In this document: in pieces, positions 1-5,564 of the stretch | Layout: every line of letters begins with the position of its first letter | Numbering within the stretch: position 1 is the stretch's first letter | Assembly: GCA_023426265.1 (NCBI GenBank) | Contig: JAFABA010000043.1 | Location: forward strand, 1 to 9,009 | Length of the DNA stretch: 9,009 bases | Reading direction: 5' to 3' | DNA from: Bacillota bacterium | GTDB taxonomy: Bacteria > Bacillota > Clostridia > Christensenellales > CAG-138 | Translations under genes and position numbers: made by a program | The notes under the pieces: model-generated | What the model saw: only the letters and a program-made list of their open reading frames with translations | The model's database searches: none | What the model was told of the DNA's origin: nothing

Positions 1-641
1 TGGAATACGAAAATGGCAGGCCCGTGCGGGTAGACACCATCGTGGTTTCCACCCAGCACAGCCCGGACGTGACACAGGAGGAAATCGAAGCCGCCGTCAT
101 CGAGCAGGTCATCCGCCCCGTGATCCCCGCGGAGCTGCTGGATAAAAACACGCGCATGCTCATCAACCCGACCGGCCGGTTTGTCATCGGCGGCCCGCAC
201 GGGGACAGCGGCCTGACCGGGCGCAAAATCATCGTGGATACCTACGGCGGCTATGCCCGCCACGGCGGCGGCGCGTTCTCGGGCAAGGACCCGACAAAGG
301 TGGACCGTTCCGCAGCCTACGCTGCGCGCTATGTCGCAAAGAATATTGTGGCGGCGGGGCTTGCCTCCCGCTGCGAAATACAGATCGCCTACGCCATCGG
401 CGTCGCAAAGCCGGTTTCCGTGCTGGTGGATACGCAGGGCACCGGCAAGGTTTCCGACGAGGCTCTTAGCGTAGCCGTGCAGAAGGTATTCGACCTTAGG
501 CCCGAGGCCATCATCCGCATGCTGGATTTACGCAAGCCCATCTACCGCAGAACGGCAGCTTACGGCCACTTTGGCGATCCCGCCTTTCCATGGGAAAAAG
601 AGGATAAGGTGGACGCGCTGAAAGCGGCGCTTGGGCTGTAA
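1..641 (+). CDS. metK: S-adenosylmethionine synthetase, C-terminal part (5' end outside window)
   Basis: MetK makes S-adenosylmethionine from methionine and ATP in the cytoplasm. The reading frame is open from base 3 with no start, so the gene is cut by the window edge. About 212 residues remain, roughly the C-terminal half of a family that is usually about 385-400 residues. Visible signatures are VSTQH near the start, INPTGRFVIGGPHGDSGLTG, RKIIVDTYGG, and the glycine-rich loop HGGGAFSGKDPTKVDRSAAY, which matches the second MetK family signature. The AAYGHFG...FPWE motif near the C terminus is also typical. The ATP/metal and phosphate-binding residues in this half look intact. An internal GTG at base 24 falls inside a conserved strand and is not a real start. 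A strong hairpin terminator lies about 75 bases after the stop, so metK ends its transcription unit here. Confidence 0.97.
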   Translation, partial: EYENGRPVRVDTIVVSTQHSPDVTQEEIEAAVIEQVIRPVIPAELLDKNTRMLINPTGRFVIGGPHGDSGLTGRKIIVDTYGGYARHGGGAFSGKDPTKVDRSAAYAARYVAKNIVAAGLASRCEIQIAYAIGVAKPVSVLVDTQGTGKVSDEALSVAVQKVFDLRPEAIIRMLDLRKPIYRRTAAYGHFGDPAFPWEKEDKVDALKAALGL

Positions 642-672
642 CAAACTCTTGCTATCATAGGTGTCTTGACTA

Positions 673-692
673 CCTCCCTTTCACAAGGGAGG
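673..692. repeat. Short perfect inverted repeat downstream of metK
   Basis: CCTCCCTT and AAGGGAGG form a perfect 8-bp stem around a 4-base loop (TCAC). The sequence right after it, TTTGGGCCAAA, can form a second small fold. No T-tract follows, so this is not an intrinsic terminator by itself. From memory, CTCCCTT/AAGGGAG palindromes are common intergenic repeats in GC-rich clostridia, so this may be one copy of a dispersed element. The window holds no second copy to prove that. Confidence 0.45.
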
Positions 693-715
693 CTTTGGGC
701 CAAAAGGGTGTATCC

Positions 716-753
716 AGAAAGGACGCAAAATGCGTCCTTTCTGTTTTCTTTTT
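716..753 (+). terminator. Strong intrinsic terminator after metK
   Basis: AGAAAGGACGCA (716-727) and TGCGTCCTTTCT (731-742) form a perfect 12-bp stem with a 3-base AAA loop. A T-rich tract follows (GTTTTCTTTTT, 743-753). It lies between the metK stop and the glmU start and should separate the two transcription units. The upstream arm is preceded by few A residues, so it reads best on the plus strand. Confidence 0.88.
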
Positions 754-767
754 AGCGGCATAAACTG

Positions 768-773
768 TATACT
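768..773 (+). promoter_or_regulatory. Possible -10 box of the glmU promoter
   Basis: TATACT lies 43 bases upstream of the glmU ATG and just after the metK terminator, where a new promoter is expected. The region 17-18 bases further upstream is only T-rich (within the terminator tail) and has no good TTGACA match, so the -35 is weak or absent. The call rests on position and on the -10 hexamer alone. Confidence 0.35.
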
Positions 774-800
774 AGTAAAAGAGTCCGGTTCTTGAAGAAA

Positions 801-807
801 AAGGAGG
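801..807 (+). promoter_or_regulatory. Ribosome binding site that sets the glmU start
   Basis: AAGGAGG sits 8 bases before the ATG at 816. It lies inside the frame if the upstream in-frame TTG (792) is taken as the start. This argues that translation begins at 816 and that the nine codons 792-815 are leader sequence. Confidence 0.85.
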
Positions 808-815
808 AATCCATC

Positions 816-2192
816 ATGCATACACCCGTTTCCGTGATCCTGCTTGCTGCGGGGGAAGGCAGCCGCATGCGTTCCGCCGCACCCAAGCCGCTGTTCCCGC
901 TGTGCGGCATTCCTATGATGAGCCATGTGCTGAAGGCGGCGAAAGCGCTCCAGACGGAAGGCGTTCCGCTTGCGGTAGTGGGTTACGGCGCGGAGGAAAT
1001 CAGGGCGCACTATAAAGAGCGCCTGACTTACTGCGCGCAGGGGGAGCAAAAGGGTTCTGGCGCGGCTCTTGCTGCGGCGCTGCCGTATATCAAACAGCAA
1101 AGCGGGCGAATCCTGGTGCTTGCGTGCGATGTGCCTCTTTTACGGGAGCAGACGCTTGCAACGCTCGCGCAGATCGACTGCGGCGCGGCGTTTTTGACTG
1201 CAAAGCCGGAGGATCCTTCCGGTTATGCGCGGATTTCGCGCGACTGGGACGGGCACGTATTGGGCATTGCGGAGGAGGCCGCGCTCACGGAGGCGCAGAA
1301 AAATGTGCGGGAGGTACGGGTCAGCGCGTATTGCTTCTCCGCGGAGCGGCTTGTTGAAATCCTTTCTTCCCTTCCCGCGCCCGGTGTTTCAGAGCTTTCC
1401 ATGGCGGATATCGTGGCGGCGTTTTTAAAGGCCGGGGACATGGTGCAGACCATGCCCATAGAGCCGGAGGAAGCGCTTGCCGTAAACGACAGGGTACAGC
1501 TATCGCAAGCCACGGCCGTACTGCGCCGCCGCATCAACCGCGCGCATATGCTCGCGGGCGTGACGATGATCGACCCGGAGCAAACATATATCGATGCGGG
1601 CGTGAAGATTGGGCGGGATTGCACCCTGTATCCCGGCGTGGTGCTTGAAGGCAGCACGGTCATAGGGGAGAGCACCACGCTTTACCCCGCCTGCCGTATT
1701 GTGGACAGCCAATTCGGCAAGCACTGCGCGGCGCAGGGCGTTGTGGCGAAAGATGCTGTCGTTGGCGACAACGTCACGCTGGGGCCCTATGTGAACCTCC
1801 GCCCCGGCGCAAACCTCGGCAACAACTGCAAGGTGGGCAATTATATCGAGGTTAAGAATTCCAACGTAGGCGAAGGAAGCAAGCTGCCCCACCTTTCCTA
1901 TATCGGGGACGGCGACGTGGGCAGGCATGTAAACCTTGGCTGCGGCACCGTGTTTGTCAATTACGACGGTTACAAAAAGCACCGCACCGTCATTGGGGAC
2001 AACGCGTTCATCGGCTGCCACACCAGCCTGGTCGCACCCGTTACGGTGGGAGAGGGCGCGTTCACGGCGGCGGGCTCCGTTATTACGGAGGAAGTGCCCG
2101 CGGGCGCTTTGGCCGTGGCGAGAGCCAAGCAGGTCAATAAACCCGACTATGTCGCAAAGCTCAAGGTGAAACGTGGGGAAATAAAAGAGTAA
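816..2192 (+). CDS. glmU: Bifunctional UDP-GlcNAc pyrophosphorylase / glucosamine-1-phosphate N-acetyltransferase
   Basis: GlmU acetylates glucosamine-1-phosphate and then couples it to UTP, giving UDP-GlcNAc for peptidoglycan and wall polymers. The protein is 458 residues, the usual length. Residues 1-230 are the nucleotidyltransferase domain: LLAAGEGSRMRS (9-20), PK (23-24), Q75/Q78, D105 in CDVPLL, E154, and N224 in AVNDR. Residues 250-440 form the left-handed beta-helix acetyltransferase, with GPYVNLRPGA, EVKNS, HLSYIGD, GCGTVFVNYDG and ARAKQ, so the acetyl-CoA and GlcN-1-P residues look complete. Oddities are in the N-terminal half. The family motif GTGHA reads GSGAA, YGD reads ACD, and the NTG that should follow the EV/EI at 166-167 reads RVS. 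Several of these positions contact UDP-GlcNAc in E. coli GlmU, as I recall. The start at 816 is set by its AAGGAGG. The frequent partner prs does not follow. Confidence 0.93.
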   Translation: MHTPVSVILLAAGEGSRMRSAAPKPLFPLCGIPMMSHVLKAAKALQTEGVPLAVVGYGAEEIRAHYKERLTYCAQGEQKGSGAALAAALPYIKQQSGRILVLACDVPLLREQTLATLAQIDCGAAFLTAKPEDPSGYARISRDWDGHVLGIAEEAALTEAQKNVREVRVSAYCFSAERLVEILSSLPAPGVSELSMADIVAAFLKAGDMVQTMPIEPEEALAVNDRVQLSQATAVLRRRINRAHMLAGVTMIDPEQTYIDAGVKIGRDCTLYPGVVLEGSTVIGESTTLYPACRIVDSQFGKHCAAQGVVAKDAVVGDNVTLGPYVNLRPGANLGNNCKVGNYIEVKNSNVGEGSKLPHLSYIGDGDVGRHVNLGCGTVFVNYDGYKKHRTVIGDNAFIGCHTSLVAPVTVGEGAFTAAGSVITEEVPAGALAVARAKQVNKPDYVAKLKVKRGEIKE

Positions 2193-2236
2193 GTTTGTTG
2201 GATTCCGTTTATGAGAATAACTTCATTATTTCTTAT

Positions 2237-2318
2237 GGGTTCTTTGGGGCTTCCCGAAGGGAAGCGGGTTCGTTGCCCGAAGGGAAAAAACCGATCCTGT
2301 GAATCGGTTTTAGAACCC
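2237..2318 (+). ncRNA. Candidate structured RNA, domain 1: hairpins closed by one stem
   Basis: GGGTTCT (2237-2243) is complementary to AGAACCC (2312-2318) and closes an 82-base domain. Inside are GCTTCCC-GAA-GGGAAGC (2249-2265, perfect 7-bp stem), a short GGG/CCC stem (2266-2268 with 2276-2278), and AAAACCGAT/ATCGGTTTT (2287-2295 with 2303-2311, perfect 9-bp stem). The last helix abuts the closing stem directly, as in a multihelix junction. CCCGAAGGGAA occurs twice (2253-2263 and 2276-2286). The 9-bp hairpin ends in TTTT and might also act as a weak terminator for glmU. I recognise no known RNA family. A fold-back repeat in DNA is the alternative. Confidence 0.4.
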
Positions 2319-2515
2319 CGGGTACCACTGTTACGGCCCTAAGCGGGTGTTTGGGAGCCAAAGTGGAGCGCCGCCAGTGGCGGAGTAAGCGAGGCGGAGG
2401 CTCAGTACGCAAGGGAACGCAAGCCCGTTAGGGATTGCGCAACCATTGCAAACTGTGGGTCCGTCAGGCAGGGCCCTCAATGTAACCCTATGAGTCTAAA
2501 TTGGGAGGACCCGTG
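2319..2515 (+). ncRNA. Candidate structured leader, domains 2-3, upstream of the YhhN-family gene
   Basis: This is the rest of the 323-bp gene-free gap 2193-2515; bases 2193-2236 are AT-richer and show no clear promoter. CCCTAA-g-CGGG (2337-2347) pairs with CCCGTTAGGG (2424-2433), ten base pairs with one bulged G. It encloses GAGCC/GGCTC (2355-2359 with 2399-2403) and the hairpin CCGCC-AGT-GGCGG (2371-2383). ACGCAAG is repeated at 2407 and 2417. Further on, CATTG (2444-2448) pairs with CAATG (2478-2482). GGGTCC (2457-2462) can pair either with GGGCCC (2471-2476, one T-G wobble) or with GGACCC (2507-2512), which overlaps the Shine-Dalgarno of the next gene. No T-box, cobalamin, SAM, lysine or other riboswitch core was recognised. 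It could be a cis-regulatory leader, a small RNA, or an intergenic repeat. Confidence 0.38.
2503..2508 (+). promoter_or_regulatory. Ribosome binding site of the YhhN-family gene, potentially sequestered
   Basis: GGGAGG lies 7 bases before the ATG at 2516 and selects that start over the in-frame TTG (2501) and GTG (2513). Its last two bases belong to GGACCC (2507-2512), the reverse complement of GGGTCC at 2457-2462. Pairing of those two segments would cover part of the site. CCTC at 2475-2478 could also pair with GAGG at 2505-2508. Confidence 0.6.
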
Positions 2516-3154
2516 ATGTCCAACTTCGTGCTGGCTTGTTTTGGCATCCTGACCGTCGTCCATCTGTACGCGTGCGCAAGGCAAATGCAAAAGCTGCGCC
2601 GGTTTACAAAGCCGTTTTTAATGCCTGTGCTGATGCTCTGGTATACGCTATCTGCACAAGCGCCCTCCGCGGTCATCTCGCTGGCGCTTTTATGCGGCTG
2701 CGTGGGGGATTTCTTTTTGTTGCACGATGAGCGCAAAAGGAATCTTTATTTGGGAATTGCAAGCTTTGCGGCGGGGCATATCCTCTACCTTGCGTTCCTG
2801 TTCCCTCGCATCCAATTGCCCGCGTGGTGGGTACTGGCCCTCCTGGCGGCGGTTTACGGCGCGGGGCTGTTGTGGTCCTGCTTCCGCATCCGCCCACACG
2901 CGCAAAAAGACATGCTTGCGGGGAGCGCGCTGTACGCGACGCTGCTCTGTTTTATGAGCGCATGTGCGGCGCTTTACGCGCTTTCCGGTCATAACGTACT
3001 GCCTTTGCTGGGTTCGCTGCTGTTTTTGATCTCCGATTCCATACTCTCCAACCAAATCTTAGTCAAAGAAACCCGCTATGGCACGCTTGCGGTCATGTCC
3101 ACCTATATCGCGGCGCAAACATTGCTGGCCGTTGGGTTCTCTTATACCTCATAG
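2516..3154 (+). CDS. YhhN-family integral membrane protein (lysoplasmalogenase-like)
   Basis: The protein has 212 residues and is hydrophobic throughout, with about seven to eight predicted membrane segments. That is the size and layout of the YhhN/TMEM86 family. Family landmarks are TKP (31-33) after the first helix, the acidic residue in GDFFLLHD (64-71, D65), FAAGHILYL (84-92), GSLLFLISDSILS (166-178, D174), and the C-terminal TYIAAQTLL (196-204). Some animal TMEM86 members hydrolyse the vinyl-ether bond of lysoplasmalogens. For bacterial members the substrate is mostly unknown, so membrane lipid metabolism is only an inference here. The start at 2516 is chosen by GGGAGG 7 bases upstream. 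It follows an unusual structured 323-bp leader and has no clear terminator or co-directional partner close by. Confidence 0.8.
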   Translation: MSNFVLACFGILTVVHLYACARQMQKLRRFTKPFLMPVLMLWYTLSAQAPSAVISLALLCGCVGDFFLLHDERKRNLYLGIASFAAGHILYLAFLFPRIQLPAWWVLALLAAVYGAGLLWSCFRIRPHAQKDMLAGSALYATLLCFMSACAALYALSGHNVLPLLGSLLFLISDSILSNQILVKETRYGTLAVMSTYIAAQTLLAVGFSYTS

Positions 3155-3192
3155 GATACGTAAACATTGTATGAACACAAGCGTACCGTGCA

Positions 3193-3221
3193 TTGCGTGG
3201 GCGGATGGAAGATGATACAAT
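3193..3221 (+). promoter_or_regulatory. Possible promoter of the substrate-binding lipoprotein gene
   Basis: TTGCGT (3193-3198) and TACAAT (3216-3221) are separated by exactly 17 bases. The -10 matches the consensus at 5 of 6 positions, the -35 at only 3 of 6. Transcription from here would give a leader of about 105 bases holding two hairpins. Confidence 0.4.
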
Positions 3222-3248
3222 TTTTTTGTTCCTGTATGGCCTTCTGTA

Positions 3249-3316
3249 GGCGCGCGAAAAACATGCGCGCGCCCCAAAACGTACAAAGGCAGCCGCGCTT
3301 TACCTTTGCGGCGTAC
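3249..3316 (+). promoter_or_regulatory. Two hairpins in the leader of the substrate-binding lipoprotein gene
   Basis: GGCGCGCG (3249-3256) and CGCGCGCC (3266-3273) form a perfect 8-bp GC-only stem around a 9-base A-rich loop. Then GTAC (3281-3284) and GTAC (3313-3316) enclose GCCGC (3292-3296) and GCGGC (3308-3312). Neither has a T-tract, so they are not simple terminators. The second ends only a few bases before the ribosome binding site GGGAGGA (3321-3327), so an effect on translation or mRNA stability is possible. No cobalamin-riboswitch core is visible. Confidence 0.35.
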
Positions 3317-3332
3317 AGGCGGGAGGAATCAT

Positions 3333-4289
3333 ATGCATATGCGCAACAAATGGTTAACCGTACTTGTCGCTTTTGTGCTGCTGCTTGCGGCGTGCCAGGC
3401 ACCCGTGGAAGGCCCTGCGGCGGAAACCCCGGCGGAAACCGCGGCGCCGGAGCCGCCCGCCCCCACCCCGATCACAGGAGGAACGAATGCGCCCGCGACG
3501 GTGCTTACGGATATGATGGGCAGGCAGGTCACCGTGCACGGCATACCGCAGCGCATCGTCTCGCTTTCGCCCGCCGCAACGGAAATTCTCTTTGCGCTTT
3601 CCGCGCAGGACAACATCGTCGCCGTGGATGAAGGCAGTGATTTCCCGGAAGAAGCGGCTTCCCTTCAAAAAGTCGGCGCGGACGCCGCGGCCATACTTGC
3701 GCTCACGCCGGATATGGTGTTTGTAAACCGGGATTTCCCGCAGGAAGCCGTGGATGAACTCGCCGCGAAGAACGTTCCCGTGGTTTGCGCGGAAGCGGCG
3801 ACCTACAGCGACGTATACGCGGGCATCGCGCTGACGGCGCAGATCTTGCGGGCCGACGCCTCCAAGGTGGTGGAAGGCATGCAGCAGACGGTGCAGGAGG
3901 TAAACACCAGCGCCGCGGAGCTGGACCGCCAGCCTACCGTTTTGTTTGTGCTTGGGTATCAGGATGGCAAAGCCACCGCGGCAGGGACGAACTCCCTTGC
4001 GTTTAATCTCATCGAGCTTGCGGGCGGCATCCCCGTAACAAGCTCGGCGGAAACGTTCCCGGTCTATTCCGCGGAGGATATCGCGGTACTCGCGCCGGAT
4101 GTGGTGCTTGTTTCGTCCGACATTGATCTTGAAGCGGTTGCGGGTGCGTCCGGATTTTCTGAGCTCCCCGCCGTGCAGGAAGGCCGCATCTATTCTATCG
4201 ACGCCACGCTTACCGGCCGCCCCGGCCCGCGCATTGTGGAAGGCATACGGGCGGTATATGAAGCGCTGGAACTTTCCCTCATGAGTTAA
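3333..4289 (+). CDS. ABC transporter substrate-binding lipoprotein, BtuF/FepB-like
   Basis: This 318-residue protein is predicted to be a membrane-anchored solute receptor for a cobalamin-, heme- or siderophore-type ABC importer. A short positive N terminus (MHMRNKW) is followed by a hydrophobic stretch and the lipobox LLAAC with Cys21, the expected lipidation site. A Pro/Ala/Glu/Thr-rich linker runs to about residue 55. The periplasmic-binding-2 fold follows: RIVSLSPAATEILFAL (74-89), the BtuF-like SDFPEEA (102-108), LTPDMVFV (124-131), VLFVLGYQ (203-210), LAPDVVLVSSD (253-263), and a C-terminal RPGPRIVEGI (296-305). These are typical class III binding-protein blocks. The start at 3333 has GGGAGGA at a good distance; the ATG at 3339 is possible. 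No permease or ATPase gene is adjacent, so it is an orphan and the ligand cannot be assigned. A terminator follows 22 bases after the stop. Confidence 0.88.
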   Translation: MHMRNKWLTVLVAFVLLLAACQAPVEGPAAETPAETAAPEPPAPTPITGGTNAPATVLTDMMGRQVTVHGIPQRIVSLSPAATEILFALSAQDNIVAVDEGSDFPEEAASLQKVGADAAAILALTPDMVFVNRDFPQEAVDELAAKNVPVVCAEAATYSDVYAGIALTAQILRADASKVVEGMQQTVQEVNTSAAELDRQPTVLFVLGYQDGKATAAGTNSLAFNLIELAGGIPVTSSAETFPVYSAEDIAVLAPDVVLVSSDIDLEAVAGASGFSELPAVQEGRIYSIDATLTGRPGPRIVEGIRAVYEALELSLMS

Positions 4290-4310
4290 GCGTTGTTTTG
4301 AAATAGCCTT

Positions 4311-4337
4311 GCCCTGCCTTTTTTGGCGGGGCTTTTT
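4311..4337 (+). terminator. Intrinsic terminator after the substrate-binding lipoprotein gene
   Basis: GCCCTGCC (4311-4318) pairs with GGCGGGGC (4325-4332), an 8-bp stem with one T-G wobble, around a six-T loop. A TTTTT run follows (4333-4337). The next gene starts only 27 bases later, so its promoter, if it has its own, must overlap this terminator or lie further upstream. Confidence 0.85.
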
Positions 4338-4350
4338 GTAGGAAAAGAAC

Positions 4351-4357
4351 GGGGGGA
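4351..4357 (+). promoter_or_regulatory. Ribosome binding site supporting a TTG start
   Basis: GGGGGGA ends 6 bases before the TTG at 4364. It is a G-rich, not fully canonical, Shine-Dalgarno. The next in-frame ATG (about 4439) lies after the membrane anchor, so the TTG start is needed to include the anchor. Confidence 0.6.
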
Positions 4358-4363
4358 TTACGC

Positions 4364-5443
4364 TTGAAGCAACGCATCGGGTATTGGGGTGGCGCCTTCG
4401 TGCTCATACTGCTGCTGGTTGCGGCGCTTTCCGCCAATATGCGGGGGCTTCCCGCGCTGCCTGCGGCGGCCATGCTCACGCCCGAGCCGGAGCCTACTTT
4501 AGCAGCCCCCACGCCCACGCCGGTGTATGGCGCGGTGACGGTATATGTCGGGGGCACGCCGCTTCTGACGCTTGCAAGCGAGGAGGAAGCGCAGCAGCTG
4601 CTTACCTGGCGGCTGGAGCAGGGAAGCCGTGAAATCCCGAAAGGCGAAGTGCTTTCTGCTGCGGAGCTATCCCCCGAGGCGGAATTCAGGAGTGCACAAA
4701 GCGGCGTTGAACCCATTGCGCTCGAAGCAGCAAAAGCAAAAATCAGTGCCGACCCCTCGCTGATGCCGGTACGGTGCATCACGCGCGCGGCCTATCTGGA
4801 GCATGTTCCGTATCAGACTGAGGAAAAAGAGGACAAACGCCTGGCCAAGGGTTCGCGCCTCGTAGTCAAAAAAGGGCGCGAGGGCGAGCGGCTTACCATC
4901 AGCGAGGCGGTATACGTCAACGGCAAACAGGAATCCTGCCTTGCGGTACAGGACGAGGTCACGCTCATTGAACCCGTGACCGAGCAGGCGATGATAGGCA
5001 CGTATACCGCAAAGGATCCGAAAGAGCCCGCGGGACGCGAGGAAGGGCAAAAAGGCCCCAAAGCGCCGGAAGGGTTTGCACTCAGCCTGCCCGTTAAGGG
5101 CGAAGTCGCCGCCAATTTCGGCATAGGCGAAAATGTGATGCACAACGGCCTGGATATCAAGGCCCATGCGGGGGACGAGGTGCATGTACCCGCCGCAGGC
5201 GTTGTGACATACGCGGGTGCGTGGGGCAGTTATGGGTATGTGCTGGAAATCGATCACGGCGGCGGCTTTGTCACCCGCATCGCGCCCCTTGCCCAATGCG
5301 CCCAAAAAGCGGGCGACGCCGTGAAAAAAGGCGATGCCGCGGGCGTTGTCGCAAGCCCTCTTGACGAGGAGCAGGAACCTAAAATAAGGCTGGAACTTTT
5401 AATAGCCGGTATTCCCTACAACCCCAGACAATACCTCGACTAG
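4364..5443 (+). CDS. Membrane-anchored G5-domain protein with degenerate M23 (LytM-like) domain
   Basis: The predicted product is a 359-residue cell-surface protein. Residues 9-24 form one membrane anchor, followed by a Pro-rich linker (38-55). Residues 56-135 contain a VYVGG...SEEEAQQLL block seen before G5 domains in YabE-like proteins. Residues 150-213 look like a G5 domain (YQTEEKEDKRLAKGS, VYVNGKQES, IEPVTEQAMIGT). Residues 242-359 have the M23/LytM fold: LPVKGEVAANFG, HNGLDI, GVVTYAG, GYVLEIDHGGG, VKKGD, and NPRQYL at the end. H260 and D264 of HxxxD are present. The third motif, usually YxHL, reads IAPL (P308 for His), and the HxHFE motif reads KIRLE (340-344). Three expected histidines are therefore absent and hydrolysis looks unlikely. 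Non-catalytic LytM proteins such as EnvC and NlpD activate amidases, so a wall-binding, scaffolding or activating role is a reasonable inference. TTG start, G-rich ribosome binding site. Confidence 0.82.
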   Translation: MKQRIGYWGGAFVLILLLVAALSANMRGLPALPAAAMLTPEPEPTLAAPTPTPVYGAVTVYVGGTPLLTLASEEEAQQLLTWRLEQGSREIPKGEVLSAAELSPEAEFRSAQSGVEPIALEAAKAKISADPSLMPVRCITRAAYLEHVPYQTEEKEDKRLAKGSRLVVKKGREGERLTISEAVYVNGKQESCLAVQDEVTLIEPVTEQAMIGTYTAKDPKEPAGREEGQKGPKAPEGFALSLPVKGEVAANFGIGENVMHNGLDIKAHAGDEVHVPAAGVVTYAGAWGSYGYVLEIDHGGGFVTRIAPLAQCAQKAGDAVKKGDAAGVVASPLDEEQEPKIRLELLIAGIPYNPRQYLD

Positions 5444-5467
5444 CGGCCTCCTTCCGCTATTGCTTTT
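5441..5467 (+). terminator. Weak intrinsic terminator overlapping the stop of the G5/M23-like gene
   Basis: TAGCGG (5441-5446, including the stop codon) pairs with CCGCTA (5454-5459), a 6-bp stem with a 7-base loop. An interrupted T-tract follows (TTGCTTTT, 5460-5467). The stem is short, so some read-through into corA is likely. Confidence 0.5.
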
Positions 5468-5489
5468 GCCGCATGTTATGGGGTATACT
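5460..5489 (+). promoter_or_regulatory. Possible corA promoter
   Basis: TATACT (5484-5489) is a good -10 hexamer, with TTGCTT (5460-5465) 18 bases upstream as a weak -35. It lies in the 121-bp gap before corA, directly after the weak terminator, where a promoter is expected. The implied leader is about 70 bases long. Confidence 0.42.
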
Positions 5490-5564
5490 GTGAAAGCCAG
5501 TATGGCCTTGTGAAGCAATGGCGCTTTATTGGGCTGTCTAGACGCGAAAAGGGGGTGAATCCAA

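Noticed and set aside
665..690. TTGACT resembling a -35 box after metK
   Set aside because: No -10-like hexamer lies 16-19 bases downstream, and the region lies before a strong terminator.
792..815. Upstream in-frame TTG start for glmU, adding eight residues
   Set aside because: The AAGGAGG ribosome site lies inside this extension and is ideally spaced for the ATG at 816; the GlmU N terminus also fits 816.
2266..2278. GGGTTCGTTGCCC resembling a tRNA T-arm
   Set aside because: There is no acceptor stem, D-arm or anticodon arm around it, and the loop lacks the conserved A; it fits better as a small stem in the structured gap.
3155..3332. Cobalamin riboswitch before the BtuF-like gene
   Set aside because: No B12-box or other aptamer core sequence is recognisable; only the two unrelated hairpins are present.
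3167..3631. Open frame overlapping the start of the substrate-binding gene
   Set aside because: It overlaps a well-supported lipoprotein in another frame, has no good ribosome site and gives no recognisable protein.
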